64,000 nt of DNA from Paenibacillus sp. MAHUQ-63 (GTDB taxonomy: Bacteria; Bacillota; Bacilli; Paenibacillales; NBRC-103111), in NCBI RefSeq assembly GCF_028765165.1, contig NZ_JARADB010000003.1:1498042-1562041 (forward strand), read 5' to 3'. Shown piece by piece: positions 34,639 through 43,583 of the stretch. The position numbers and the translations under genes were made by a program. The notes beneath the pieces are model-generated. The model was not told where the DNA came from. It searched no databases and was given only the letters and a program-made list of their open reading frames with translations. Positions within the stretch are counted from its first letter, which is position 1, and the number at the start of each line of letters is the position of its first letter.

Positions 34639-35634
34639 TTAGCTGTTTTGTAAATAACGGGCAATATCTTTGGCGAAGTAAGTCAAAATGATATCGGCGC
34701 CTGCCCGCTTGAAGCTGAGCATCGTCTCCATCACGATCGCTTCCTCGTTCACCCAGCCTTGCAGCGCAGCAGCCTTAATCATCGAATACTCGGCGCTGAC
34801 GTTATAGGCAACGACCGGCAGATCGAAATTGTCTTTGAGCATCCGAATGATGTCCATATACGCAAGAGCCGGTTTCACCATCAGGAAATCGGCGCCTTCA
34901 ACGACATCGCTTTCCGCTTCACGCAGCGCTTCTCTGCCGTTCGCAGGGTCCATCTGGTACGTTTTGCGATCGCCGAATTGCGGTGTGGAATGCGCCGCAT
35001 CCCGGAATGGACCGTAATACGCCGACGCGTATTTGACGGAGTAAGCCATGATCGGCGTATTCTCATAGCCCGCTTCGTCCAGGCCGGAACGGATCGCATG
35101 CACGTAACCGTCCATCATGTTCGACGGAGCAATGATGTCCGCTCCCGCTTTGGCCTGCGAAACCGCCGTACGAACGAGCAGCTCCAGGGAAGGATCGTTC
35201 GCGACATCGGCTGCGCCCGTTACCGGATGATGATGAATGACGCCGCAGTGGCCTGTGTCCGTATACTGGCATAGGCAGGTGTCGGCAATAATCAGCAGGT
35301 TCGGGTTCAGTTCTTTGATGAATCGCGTAGCCTGCTGCACGATGCCGTTATCTATATACGCGGACGTGCCGGTTGCATCCTTGTAATCGGGAACGCCGAA
35401 GAGCAGAATCGCTTGAATGCCAAGAGACGTGATCTCGTCGATCTCCGCTTTCAGCATGTCGAGGGATAGATGGAATACGCCAGGCATCGAAGGAATCTCC
35501 GACTTCACATTCGTGCCGTGCGTGACGAAAATCGGCTGGACCAAATCGTTCACCGTGACCTGATTTTCACGAACTAAATTGCGAATGGCTGCATTACCGC
35601 GCAAGCGGCGGTTACGAACAACAGGGAAACTCAT
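34639..35634 (-). CDS. hemB: Delta-aminolevulinic acid dehydratase (porphobilinogen synthase)
   Basis: HemB condenses two aminolevulinates to porphobilinogen. The 331-residue product shows the zinc-site cysteines in IADTCLCQYTDTGHCG and the Schiff-base lysines in MAYSVKYASAYYGPFR and FLMVKPALAYMDI. It is the last gene before the structured gap in the hem cluster. Confidence 0.97.
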   Translation of the reverse strand: MSFPVVRNRRLRGNAAIRNLVRENQVTVNDLVQPIFVTHGTNVKSEIPSMPGVFHLSLDMLKAEIDEITSLGIQAILLFGVPDYKDATGTSAYIDNGIVQQATRFIKELNPNLLIIADTCLCQYTDTGHCGVIHHHPVTGAADVANDPSLELLVRTAVSQAKAGADIIAPSNMMDGYVHAIRSGLDEAGYENTPIMAYSVKYASAYYGPFRDAAHSTPQFGDRKTYQMDPANGREALREAESDVVEGADFLMVKPALAYMDIIRMLKDNFDLPVVAYNVSAEYSMIKAAALQGWVNEEAIVMETMLSFKRAGADIILTYFAKDIARYLQNS

Positions 35635-35662
35635 CAGGAATTCCGCCTCCTTATGAATGCTT

Positions 35663-37204
35663 TTATTGGGTTTGAATCATGCTTTGCACGAGCGAAGCTA
35701 CCGTAGCCTCCTCGGCCATATACGTGATCGGCAGCCCATACCGGCGTACCGTTTCTGCGGTTTTGGGACCGATACAAGCGATTTCCACGCCTTGCAGCAG
35801 CGTTACCGGGTCTTCAACCCCCAGCTTACCAAGGGCTTCAATCAAATTCGTAACGGTGGATGAGCTTGTAAAAGTAATGATATGAATGCTCTTGTTCTGA
35901 AGCAAATAAATAACTTCCTCGCCGTCCTCCGTTGACAGCACATTCTCGTACAGATCAACCTCCGCTACGTGCAGACCTGCCTCGCGAAGCTTCACAGGCA
36001 AGTAATCGCGCGCCAGATCGGCTATCGGCAGAAGAACCTTCTGCCCCGGCTGCAAATCGTCTTGAATGGCTTCCAGGATGCCTTCGCCCTGAAACTGAGC
36101 CGGCAGCACATCCGCCAGAATACCCCGGTCTGCGAGCGCCTCGGCTGTCTTGGGACCTACTGCGGCAATGCGGGCGTTGCTCATTCTGCGCACATCGATG
36201 CCCCGCTCCCGCAGCCGTCTGAAGAAAAACTCCACGCCGTTCACACTGGTCAGAACGATCCAGTCGAAGGATGGCAGCTCATCCAAAGCTTCATCCAGCG
36301 CTTGCTGCGCTTCGGGGCGGCTCGGCGGCTGCAGACGAATAACGGGAAACTCAACCGCTTCTCCGCCCATCTCGTCTATCAAATCGACAAGCTCGCTTGC
36401 CTGGCTTCTCGCTCTGGTAACCAGAATGCGCCGCCCGAACAGCGGCTTCTTCTCGACCCATGCGAGCTTCTCGCGAAGCTTGACGACCTCGCCGACGATA
36501 ATCACCGCCGGAGATTGGAAGTTGGCCGCTTTCACCTTATCGGCGATATCGGATAGAGTTCCCGTGATTGTCGCTTGGTCCGCCCAAGTTCCCCAACGGA
36601 CAAGCGCGACCGGCGTTTCCGGCGACTTGCCGCAGCGCAGCAATTCCCGGCAAATCTGCTCCAGATTGGCGACACCCATCAAGAACACCATCGTGCCGAT
36701 CGCCTTGGCCAAATTCTCCCAGTCCAGTCCGGAATACGTCTTGTTCGGATATTCATGGCCTGTAATAATGGCAAAGGACGATGTAAAGTTACGGTGCGTG
36801 ACCGGAATTCCGGCGTAAGCGGGCACGGCAATCGAGGACGTAATGCCCGGAATGATATCGAAGGTGACCCCGTGATCGGCCAGCAATTCCGCTTCCTCGC
36901 CGACGCGGCCGAATACGCTGGGGTCGCCCCCCTTGAGACGTGCCACGACTTTCCCTTGCAGGGCCAGATCCAGCAGCAAATGGTTAATCTCTTCTTGCTT
37001 TAATATATGTTTGTCCGGGAGCTTGCCGACGAATATCAGCTCGGCCTCCGGTCTGCGATGTTTGAGTAAGCGAGGATTGGCCAAGCGGTCGTACACGATG
37101 ACGTCCGCTTTCTGGATGGCTTCCATGCCGCGAATCGAGATGAGCTTGGGATCTCCGGGACCCGCTCCGATGAGATAGACTCTTCCTTGGTTCACGCGGC
37201 TCAC
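35663..37204 (-). CDS. Uroporphyrinogen-III C-methyltransferase / uroporphyrinogen-III synthase fusion
   Basis: A 513-residue two-domain protein. Residues about 7-250 are a CobA/SUMT methyltransferase (VYLIGAGPGDPKLISIRG, RLKGGDPSVFGR, VPAYAGIPVTHR), which makes precorrin-2 for siroheme or cobalamin. Residues about 255-510 are HemD (GRRILVTRARSQASELVDLI...), which closes the uroporphyrinogen ring. So one protein makes the branch-point compound and draws it off. Start is GTG at 37204, overlapping the hemC stop (GTGA). Confidence 0.93.
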   Translation of the reverse strand: MSRVNQGRVYLIGAGPGDPKLISIRGMEAIQKADVIVYDRLANPRLLKHRRPEAELIFVGKLPDKHILKQEEINHLLLDLALQGKVVARLKGGDPSVFGRVGEEAELLADHGVTFDIIPGITSSIAVPAYAGIPVTHRNFTSSFAIITGHEYPNKTYSGLDWENLAKAIGTMVFLMGVANLEQICRELLRCGKSPETPVALVRWGTWADQATITGTLSDIADKVKAANFQSPAVIIVGEVVKLREKLAWVEKKPLFGRRILVTRARSQASELVDLIDEMGGEAVEFPVIRLQPPSRPEAQQALDEALDELPSFDWIVLTSVNGVEFFFRRLRERGIDVRRMSNARIAAVGPKTAEALADRGILADVLPAQFQGEGILEAIQDDLQPGQKVLLPIADLARDYLPVKLREAGLHVAEVDLYENVLSTEDGEEVIYLLQNKSIHIITFTSSSTVTNLIEALGKLGVEDPVTLLQGVEIACIGPKTAETVRRYGLPITYMAEEATVASLVQSMIQTQ

Positions 37205-38148
37205 TCCCTTACCTCGGCTAAAATGCGTTCAGCCCCTTGGGCGATCAGCTTATCGGCAATCAGCTGGCCTAGCGCTTCCGGATCGGTACCGGAAGCCGTT
37301 TCCTTGAGCATGGTCGCGCCGTCCGGCGTACCGACCATGCCGGTTAGCGTCAACAGCGGCGCTTCGCCGGCGCTGTTTGTTTCGCTAACGCTCGCGTAAG
37401 CGCCTAGCGGCACCTGGCAGCCTCCGTTGAGTCTGCCGAGGAAAGCCCGCTCCGCGCGCACAGCGAGCGCGGTTGGCGCATGCTGGAACTTGCCCAGCAG
37501 GTCCAGCATGAAGGCGTCGCCGCCCCTGCACTCGATGCAGAGCGCCCCCTGCCCTACGGCAGGGAGGCACTCCTCGGGCGGCAAGTACGCGCTGATGCGA
37601 TCCTGCCAGCCGATCCGGTGCAAGCCGGCCGCGGCCAGCATAATCGCATCGAAGTTCTCCTCTTCGAGCTTGCGCAGCCTCGAATCGATATTGCCGCGGA
37701 CCGATTCGATCCGCAGGTCCGGGCGAAGATGCTGCAGCTGGCTGGCGCGGCGCAGCGAGCTCGTTCCGACGAGCGCGCCTTGCGGCAGCTCGGCCAGGGA
37801 GCGATACCCCCGTGTGATCAGCGCATCGCGCGGATCTTCGCGCTTCGGTATCGCGCCCACGATCAGCCCTTCCGGAAGCTCGAAGGGCATATCTTTCATG
37901 CTGTGGACGGCCATATCGATCTCGCCGTCCATGAGCGCCTGTTCGATCTCTTTGACGAACAGGCCCTTGCCGCCAACCTTGGATAAAGTGACATCCAGGA
38001 TGCGGTCGCCTTTGGTAACAATTTTCCTGATCTCGAATTGGCATTCAATCCCGTGCTCCGCAGCAAGCTGCTTCAAGGACTCTACCGCCTGCCCGGTTTG
38101 CGTTAAGGCCAATGCGCTTTGTCTGGTTCCTACAATAATGGTTCTCAT
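37201..38148 (-). CDS. hemC: Hydroxymethylbilane synthase (porphobilinogen deaminase)
   Basis: HemC links four porphobilinogens on its dipyrromethane cofactor. The 315-residue product starts MRTIIVGTRQSALALTQTGQ and has the cofactor cysteine in LNGGCQVPLGAYA and the catalytic aspartate in VHSMKDMP. AGGAGG 8 bp before the ATG at 38148 sets the start; the longer frame to 38244 runs into the previous gene. Confidence 0.97.
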   Translation of the reverse strand: MRTIIVGTRQSALALTQTGQAVESLKQLAAEHGIECQFEIRKIVTKGDRILDVTLSKVGGKGLFVKEIEQALMDGEIDMAVHSMKDMPFELPEGLIVGAIPKREDPRDALITRGYRSLAELPQGALVGTSSLRRASQLQHLRPDLRIESVRGNIDSRLRKLEEENFDAIMLAAAGLHRIGWQDRISAYLPPEECLPAVGQGALCIECRGGDAFMLDLLGKFQHAPTALAVRAERAFLGRLNGGCQVPLGAYASVSETNSAGEAPLLTLTGMVGTPDGATMLKETASGTDPEALGQLIADKLIAQGAERILAEVRE

Positions 38149-38162
38149 CTCATACCCGCCTC

Positions 38163-38894
38163 CTATACTCGCTGCCCGAAATCTTGTATCGCTGACCAGG
38201 AAGCCCGGTCTGTCTCCGCCTGACCGGACGAAGCATCCGGCCACGGCTCACTCTCTATCGCAAGGAAAAGCTTGTCCTTCCAGCTTTCGAACGTGCCGTC
38301 TCGTATTCTTGCCAGCACATCCCATTCCAGCATTTCTTTGAACATGCGCTGTCTGGCTTGTTTATCACTTATTTGGCTTTGAACGAGCTGCCGCACCTCG
38401 CTTAGGAAATCAAGATAAACGGCATATTCCTCGCCATAATCGCGATCCAGGTCGCGGGCGATCTTCCTTGCGGCGGACGGGCTTGCCCCACCGGTCGATA
38501 CGGCGATGACCAGCTTCCCTCTGCGCACCACCGACGGCTGAATGTATGTGCTCAGTTCAGGCTGATCGACTACATTGACCAGCTTGCCCTGCTTCGATGC
38601 CAGCTCGAACACGCTCTTGTTCACTTGAGCGTCGTTCGTTGCGGCGACAATCAGCGCATAGGGATATAAACTTTCGCCCGTCATCATAGACGGATGGAAC
38701 GTCTGCCTGTGCAGAACTACGCCGGAATGCTGTTCTAGGACAGCAATGCCCGGCGTAAATTGTTCGCTGATAACGGTAACGTTGGCCCCGGCATCCAGCA
38801 GGGAGAGCACTTTGCGCTCTGCGACTGCTCCGCCGCCGACAACCAGACAGTGCTGGCCGGCCAAATTAACCATAATGGGATAAGGATGCTTCAT
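38163..38894 (-). CDS. Precorrin-2 dehydrogenase / sirohydrochlorin ferrochelatase (Met8/CysG-N type)
   Basis: This enzyme oxidises precorrin-2 to sirohydrochlorin with NAD and may insert iron, giving siroheme. The 243-residue product has a Rossmann motif CLVVGGGAVAERKVLSLL, VVDQPELSTYIQPSVVRRG and VSTGGASPSAARKIARDL, as in the CysG N-terminal half. Start at 38894 has GGAG 9 bp upstream. It sits between hemX and hemC, alongside the CobA-HemD fusion, so siroheme synthesis is built into the heme operon. Confidence 0.9.
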   Translation of the reverse strand: MKHPYPIMVNLAGQHCLVVGGGAVAERKVLSLLDAGANVTVISEQFTPGIAVLEQHSGVVLHRQTFHPSMMTGESLYPYALIVAATNDAQVNKSVFELASKQGKLVNVVDQPELSTYIQPSVVRRGKLVIAVSTGGASPSAARKIARDLDRDYGEEYAVYLDFLSEVRQLVQSQISDKQARQRMFKEMLEWDVLARIRDGTFESWKDKLFLAIESEPWPDASSGQAETDRASWSAIQDFGQRV

Positions 38895-38899
38895 GATCA

Positions 38900-39730
38900 T
38901 CAACTCCATATCCAGTCATGAAATCCGGAAAAGAAATTGGAGACAACGAAATTCAGCACCACGATGAAGAAAGCTGCAAGATTCCACGCGGCCAGCTTGT
39001 AGCCGGAGATCCGCATCGACTTCTGTTGAAACAAGTAGAACGCATAAGCCGCCAAAACAAAGAACGAATTGATGACCTTCGGATCGTAGAGCAGGTTATG
39101 ATCGCCTTCCAGCACGACCCAGACCACGCCCAGACTTAGTGCCAGCAAGAGCAGCGGGGCGCCGATAATGACCGAGAAGTACGTGTAATGCTCGATCTTC
39201 TCCAGGGAAGGCAGACGCATCACGGTTTGTGAGAACTTCTTGGCTTTCAGCATATTGTGCATAAATACATACATGCAGGAGAAGATGGCTGCGATGGAAA
39301 AGGCCACGTAACTGCCGATCGCGAGCGAAATATGTATAAATAATAGCTCGTCATTGACGTCCCAATCGGCTTTGATCGGCGTTACGTGAGGATTGCCAAA
39401 AACATTCAGTGCCAGGATGGCGAAACCGAGCACATTCACAAAGAAAACAAACAATTCAATACGGAAAAACCGGTTGACGATTAATGAAATCGTGACGATG
39501 AGCCACGAGAACATGAAAAGTACGTCGGAGCGGGCAAACGCCCATTCCGTCAAATGGCCATACAAATTGATGCCCAGATAAGCGGTCTGTAGAGCCCATA
39601 CAAACAAAAGCAGCCCCGTCCCCATCCGTTTTGCGCTTCGGTTCGCGTTCGCGAAATCCGAAAAGTAAAACAATAGGCTCAGGGCATACATATAGATCAT
39701 CGCATCAAATAACCAGCTACGAGTTACCAT
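38900..39730 (-). CDS. hemX: HemX, CcsA-like membrane protein
   Basis: A 276-residue membrane protein with about eight spans, resembling the cytochrome c assembly protein family (His-containing segments WDVNDELLFIHISLAIGSYVAF). In Bacillus HemX lowers HemA amount. Its place directly after hemA and before hemC supports the call. GGGAGAGGTGCC precedes the ATG. Confidence 0.9.
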   Translation of the reverse strand: MVTRSWLFDAMIYMYALSLLFYFSDFANANRSAKRMGTGLLLFVWALQTAYLGINLYGHLTEWAFARSDVLFMFSWLIVTISLIVNRFFRIELFVFFVNVLGFAILALNVFGNPHVTPIKADWDVNDELLFIHISLAIGSYVAFSIAAIFSCMYVFMHNMLKAKKFSQTVMRLPSLEKIEHYTYFSVIIGAPLLLLALSLGVVWVVLEGDHNLLYDPKVINSFFVLAAYAFYLFQQKSMRISGYKLAAWNLAAFFIVVLNFVVSNFFSGFHDWIWS

Positions 39731-39762
39731 GGCACCTCTCCCAGGCGATTAGCGCCTTCATC

Positions 39763-41166
39763 TCAAGTTTTCGCCAGAACATCGGCAGCCTGCAAACCGC
39801 GTACAGACAGCTTGTCTTCCAGCAGTTGCTTGGCTTCCAGCGCTTTGTTCCCAGCTTCCTGTGCTTGTGCTAACTGATCGGCTTCTTCTTGCTGCTCGAG
39901 TGTCTCTTCGAGGGCGAACAGCTTCGTGAAGAGTTCAAGCGCTTCATCCCCGTGGCGTTCTCCCGCCATCTCCTTAATGCGGAGAATCGGGTCGCGCAGT
40001 ACCTGGTTCACGATGCTTTTCGTTAATTTACGAATAACTTTAATTTCACGTTCATCGAGGTCGGGCAGCTTCTTCAGCATGCTCTCCATCGTCTCTTCGT
40101 GGATTTGGCTCGCTTTCGTTTGAAGGGCGTTGATAACGGGACTCACGCCAAGCGTCCGGGTCCATTGCTCGAAAACGCCGATCTCCGAGCCGATCATCGT
40201 CTCGATCTTCGCCGCTTCTTTCTTTCTCTCTTGCAAATGCTTGTCGACGATGTGCTCCAGATCGTCGATGTCATACAGGAACACGTTCGGCAGCTCGCTG
40301 ATTTGCGGATCCAGATCCCGAGGAACCGCGATATCCATCATGAAGAGCGGACGTGATTTCCGCTTTTGGACATACGACTGAATGTTGCTCTTGGTCAGCA
40401 CATAGCCTGGAGCGCCTGTGGAACTGATGATAATATCCACTTCCGGCAAATGCTTGGGCATGTCTTCAATCGTGCTGGGAACCCCATTGAACTTCGCGGC
40501 TAACTCGGCCGCGCGCTCGAACGTGCGGTTCACCACGATCACCTTGTTCGCACCGTTGGCGTATAGATGCTTCACGGTAAGCTCGCTCATCTTCCCGGCG
40601 CCAATAATCATGACGGTCTTGTTCATATAAGAACCGAAAATACGCTTGCCAAGCTCAACGGCAGCATAGCTGACGGAAACCGGATTGTTGCTGATGCCTG
40701 TTTCGGAATGAGCCTTCTTGGCCAAAGTGATCGATTGCTTGAAGAGCGTATTGAAATACGAGCCCGTTGCTTTCATTTTTTGGGACGATAAAAAAGCATC
40801 CCGCACTTGTCCGAGAATTTGCGTTTCTCCGATTACCATCGAATCCAACCCGCTTGTTACACGGAAAAGATGCTCAACCGCCTTCTCATTTTCATACATA
40901 TATAAATGTTTCTGAAACTGATCCTTGGGAACTTGAAACCACCGTTCAATGAAATGTGTCAAATAGTGACTGCACATCTGTGCCCGATCCACAACGGCGT
41001 AAAATTCCGTGCGATTGCAGGTGGCGACAATTACACACTCCAAGATGCTCTTCGTCTCTTTCAATTCTGTCAATGCGATCGGTAAATCCTGCTCTGAAAA
41101 AGCGAATTTCTCCCGAATTTCAACCGGAGCCGTCCGGTAGTTCAAGCCGACTGCGATAATATGCAA
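39763..41166 (-). CDS. hemA: Glutamyl-tRNA reductase
   Basis: HemA reduces glutamyl-tRNA to glutamate semialdehyde, the committed step of heme synthesis. The 467-residue product has the catalytic cysteine in CVIVATCNRTEFYAVV, the NADPH domain (VMIIGAGKMSELTVKHL) and a C-terminal dimer helix. I place the start at TTG 41166 (MHIIAVGLNYRTAPVE), 4 bp after AGGTGG, since family members start at this residue; a GTG at 41175 is also open. It is the first gene of the hem operon. Confidence 0.96.
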   Translation of the reverse strand: MHIIAVGLNYRTAPVEIREKFAFSEQDLPIALTELKETKSILECVIVATCNRTEFYAVVDRAQMCSHYLTHFIERWFQVPKDQFQKHLYMYENEKAVEHLFRVTSGLDSMVIGETQILGQVRDAFLSSQKMKATGSYFNTLFKQSITLAKKAHSETGISNNPVSVSYAAVELGKRIFGSYMNKTVMIIGAGKMSELTVKHLYANGANKVIVVNRTFERAAELAAKFNGVPSTIEDMPKHLPEVDIIISSTGAPGYVLTKSNIQSYVQKRKSRPLFMMDIAVPRDLDPQISELPNVFLYDIDDLEHIVDKHLQERKKEAAKIETMIGSEIGVFEQWTRTLGVSPVINALQTKASQIHEETMESMLKKLPDLDEREIKVIRKLTKSIVNQVLRDPILRIKEMAGERHGDEALELFTKLFALEETLEQQEEADQLAQAQEAGNKALEAKQLLEDKLSVRGLQAADVLAKT

Positions 41167-41202
41167 AGGTACCACCTGCCTTTCATTCGATTTCTATGTA
41201 TC

Positions 41203-41211
41203 ATTATAGCA
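41203..41211 (-). promoter_or_regulatory. Extended -10 promoter of the hem operon
   Basis: Minus strand TGCTATAAT, a TGn-extended perfect -10 (TATAAT at 41203-41208), 37 bp before hemA. No strong -35 match is seen, which is common for extended -10 promoters. Confidence 0.6.
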
Positions 41212-41323
41212 CAGCAACTCCTGCAATCCGACAAATTTTTTGTATAATTTATGAATGCTTCGTCTGCTCGTTAGTTTTAACAGCAATCGGCTCCTATATA
41301 CCTTCACAGGGATTAGAACCAAT

Positions 41324-41860
41324 TTATTGAAGCAGCTTTTTACGCAGAAAGGTTGTCAAATCCGTATCCAGCTTAGCCAGCTTATCGTTCTGGGAAGTGA
41401 CGATATCTCCATTGGATGCCATGATTTTCTCATAAATATCGTACATGCTTTTATACTGGGTAGCGGCTTCCTTCAAAATCTGTTGTTCCTCCGGCTTGAG
41501 CGCTCGTTCTCCACCCACCTGGAGGCGCTGAAGATATTGGGATAGCTGCGTAATACTTGAGAGCGGCGTCAGGAACTCCGATCCCCCAGCTGCAAGCACA
41601 AGCCGCTCATGGGCGAAGCCTGCCGAATACAGCGCCAGTTCGCTGGCATCGAGCTCATCGGTCGACTTGCTCTTCGAAGCCTCCTCCAAGTAGCTTTTCA
41701 GCAGCTCCATCTGGAACAACGACACTTGATACAGCAGATGCGTCGCGTCATGTTCTTCTTTATGCGGCCCGATCATCTGAACCAATTGATAAATCGGCCA
41801 GATGATGAGAAAGATGACGATACTGTACAGGATGGCTTTTCTCGTTAATTTTCGTCTCAC
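41324..41860 (-). CDS. Unrecognised single-span membrane protein
   Basis: I do not recognise this 178-residue protein. It has a basic N-terminus (MRRKLTRKA), one membrane segment (about 9-28), then an acidic, helix-rich extracytoplasmic part with likely coiled-coil stretches (about 45-65 and 120-175). It lies between speD and hemA on the minus strand with its own gaps. No motif suggests catalysis. Confidence 0.75.
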   Translation of the reverse strand: MRRKLTRKAILYSIVIFLIIWPIYQLVQMIGPHKEEHDATHLLYQVSLFQMELLKSYLEEASKSKSTDELDASELALYSAGFAHERLVLAAGGSEFLTPLSSITQLSQYLQRLQVGGERALKPEEQQILKEAATQYKSMYDIYEKIMASNGDIVTSQNDKLAKLDTDLTTFLRKKLLQ

Positions 41861-41946
41861 TGCGCAATCCCCGCTTCCTTAATCGGACATGTGATCGGAC
41901 ATCTGCTTGGACAGCTGCCGCAATAACATTGTATGGGCGCAGGGAC

Positions 41947-41979
41947 AAACAAATAACCACGGATTTGCTCCGTGGCTAT
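41947..41979 (-). terminator. Terminator of speD
   Basis: Minus-strand hairpin AGCCACGGA-GCAAA-TCCGTGGTT followed by ATTTGTTTG, 25-50 bp after the speD stop. Confidence 0.8.
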
Positions 41980-42002
41980 CGTTTATTATGATGGGCAGAT
42001 TG

Positions 42003-42410
42003 TTATTTCACGAGCTCTGCCAGTTTAATTTCAGGAGTTTCAACTTGCAATTCACCCATGCCGCGAACTAGCTTCTTCGCATGGAACGTTTCTGGTTTCA
42101 ATACGGATACCATAAAATCAATGGCCAATTGCGGGTCCACCGTCTCGCCGCAAGTATAACAGTCCAGCGCGGCAAAACCTCTCTCAGGATACGTGTGAAT
42201 GGAGAGATGACTCTCAGACAACATAACAAGTACAGTTGCGCCTTGTGGTTCAAATTGCTTGGATTGTACAGATAGTACGGTTGCTCCGCATACCTCGGCA
42301 GCTTCAATCATCTGAGCCTGCAACCATTCTGCATTGTTCAGAAGTTCGAAATCTACCCCCCAAGTATCAACAGCAACGTGTCTTCCGAAAGTTGAGTATT
42401 CAGTTTCCAT
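42003..42410 (-). CDS. speD: S-adenosylmethionine decarboxylase proenzyme
   Basis: SpeD supplies the aminopropyl donor for spermidine. The 135-residue product is the small prokaryotic type. It has the self-cleavage site in MLSESHLSIHTYPE: cutting between Glu and Ser makes the pyruvoyl group. Cys in DCYTCGET is the proton-donor region. AGGAAGGGGG precedes the ATG. It stands alone, with its own terminator; speE is not in the window. Confidence 0.95.
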   Translation of the reverse strand: METEYSTFGRHVAVDTWGVDFELLNNAEWLQAQMIEAAEVCGATVLSVQSKQFEPQGATVLVMLSESHLSIHTYPERGFAALDCYTCGETVDPQLAIDFMVSVLKPETFHAKKLVRGMGELQVETPEIKLAELVK

Positions 42411-42689
42411 CTTTCGGTTCCCCCTTCCTAGGAATAAAATGTGTGTAAAAATTTCATCCGCTAGGACCTACGTCATTCACTTCCCGAGGGTATTATCTCT
42501 CGCAACATTCAATGTCCTGAGTGAATCCTGGTTCCTATATTGTTTCAACGAGAATAAAAATAACATCTATCGACGAGAAATGCAATAGTTTTTTTTGCCA
42601 AGCGCCTTCTCATCCCGACACGCAATATCTAATGTATGACGAAGCTCTTTCAGTTGTTCATTCCAGGCAAAAAGTCGTAAAAAAGACAC
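42411..42689. other. Gene-free stretch upstream of speD
   Basis: About 280 bp hold the speD 5' region and the start of the next gene's terminator. I see a GATAATAC-like -10 on the minus strand around 42490 but no convincing -35. I see no coding frame with a ribosome binding site and no strong hairpin besides the terminator noted next. Confidence 0.4.
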
Positions 42690-42714
42690 AAAAAAGACCC
42701 GAAACCGGGTCCTT
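42690..42714 (-). terminator. Terminator of the gene at 42738-43325
   Basis: Minus-strand hairpin GGACCCGG-TTT-CGGGTC followed by TTTTTTGTG, 23 bp after the stop. Confidence 0.85.
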
Positions 42715-42737
42715 CATCTAGTGCGTATATGTGGTTG

Positions 42738-43325
42738 TTATGCCTCCAGGATAAACAAACGATGTGTAAGTTCTCCCAGGCGTGTGTCGATCTGTTGATG
42801 TTCCCCTTGATCCTGCACCATGTTGCGCAGGTCCAGAAGATGGTTGATTTGGTCGTAGATCATTTCGATCTCTTGCTCGACTTCTTTCTTTTCGAACATT
42901 TCCTGCATCAGACCGATAGTGTCTCTGTACTCATAAATGACAGTCAACACTTGTCCTTTGACTTCTTCGATCTTAACGACAGTACCGCGTTCATAGTGGT
43001 AAACCATTGTATAGCCGGGGTAAATGCGGTTCACCTTGGCGCTGCCTTTGAACTCGGATACGGCTTTGCGCATTAAATTAGCCAATAAAGTATTACTTAA
43101 TCTGCAGGATCCTGTACATTCATATAGGCCCGATTTCTTCTCAAATGAAAGGACGATTTCTTGACCTGCGCCGTCTTGGAACACAACCTCTTGGTTGCCG
43201 TTTTCCAAAACTTTCACTTGCAAAGTCACTTGGTGATCCACGAACATTTGAAAAAACCTGAACATCTCGGCTTCTGTTAACTGGAGGCAGGTCTTGACAT
43301 ATTCAGTCGCTAACCTTTGTGCCAT
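42738..43325 (-). CDS. Conserved protein of unknown function
   Basis: A soluble 195-residue protein, starting MAQRLATEYVKTC, that I know only as conserved in Paenibacillus-like genomes without a proven role. It looks mixed alpha/beta: a beta-rich middle (QVTLQVKVLENGNQEVVFQ...) and a helical C-terminal third with many Glu (about 145-190). No signal peptide or membrane segment. GAGGG 6 bp before the ATG at 43325 sets the start. It has its own terminator and a TATAAT (43377-43382) upstream, so it is a single-gene unit. Confidence 0.75.
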   Translation of the reverse strand: MAQRLATEYVKTCLQLTEAEMFRFFQMFVDHQVTLQVKVLENGNQEVVFQDGAGQEIVLSFEKKSGLYECTGSCRLSNTLLANLMRKAVSEFKGSAKVNRIYPGYTMVYHYERGTVVKIEEVKGQVLTVIYEYRDTIGLMQEMFEKKEVEQEIEMIYDQINHLLDLRNMVQDQGEHQQIDTRLGELTHRLFILEA

Positions 43326-43376
43326 AAAAATCCCTCGATTCTTTGTTTTCAAGCGATGAACAATTACCTTGTTTAT

Positions 43377-43382
43377 ATTATA
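43377..43382 (-). promoter_or_regulatory. -10 box upstream of the conserved protein gene
   Basis: Perfect TATAAT on the minus strand, 52 bp before the start at 43325. The -35 is weak. Confidence 0.45.
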
Positions 43383-43548
43383 CTACATGCGTCTCTAATA
43401 TTCCTGCGTACATTTCATGATAATCCGCCAAATATTCTGAAAAAACCAAGGAAATACGGAATGCCAGCAAATTTTCCCCAGAAAACCTCACTTTCCTGTA
43501 TCCTTCTTTTTGATTTCCTCGCTCTTATGGCTTCCTTCTCTTATTTAC

Positions 43549-43583
43549 ACAAAAAACCGCCCCATGAATCAGGACGGCTCTTT
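43549..43583 (-). terminator. Terminator overlapping the engB stop codon
   Basis: Minus-strand arms GAGCCGTCC and GGGGCGGTTT followed by TTTTGTG. The left arm uses the last codons of engB, so coding and terminator sequence overlap. Confidence 0.75.
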
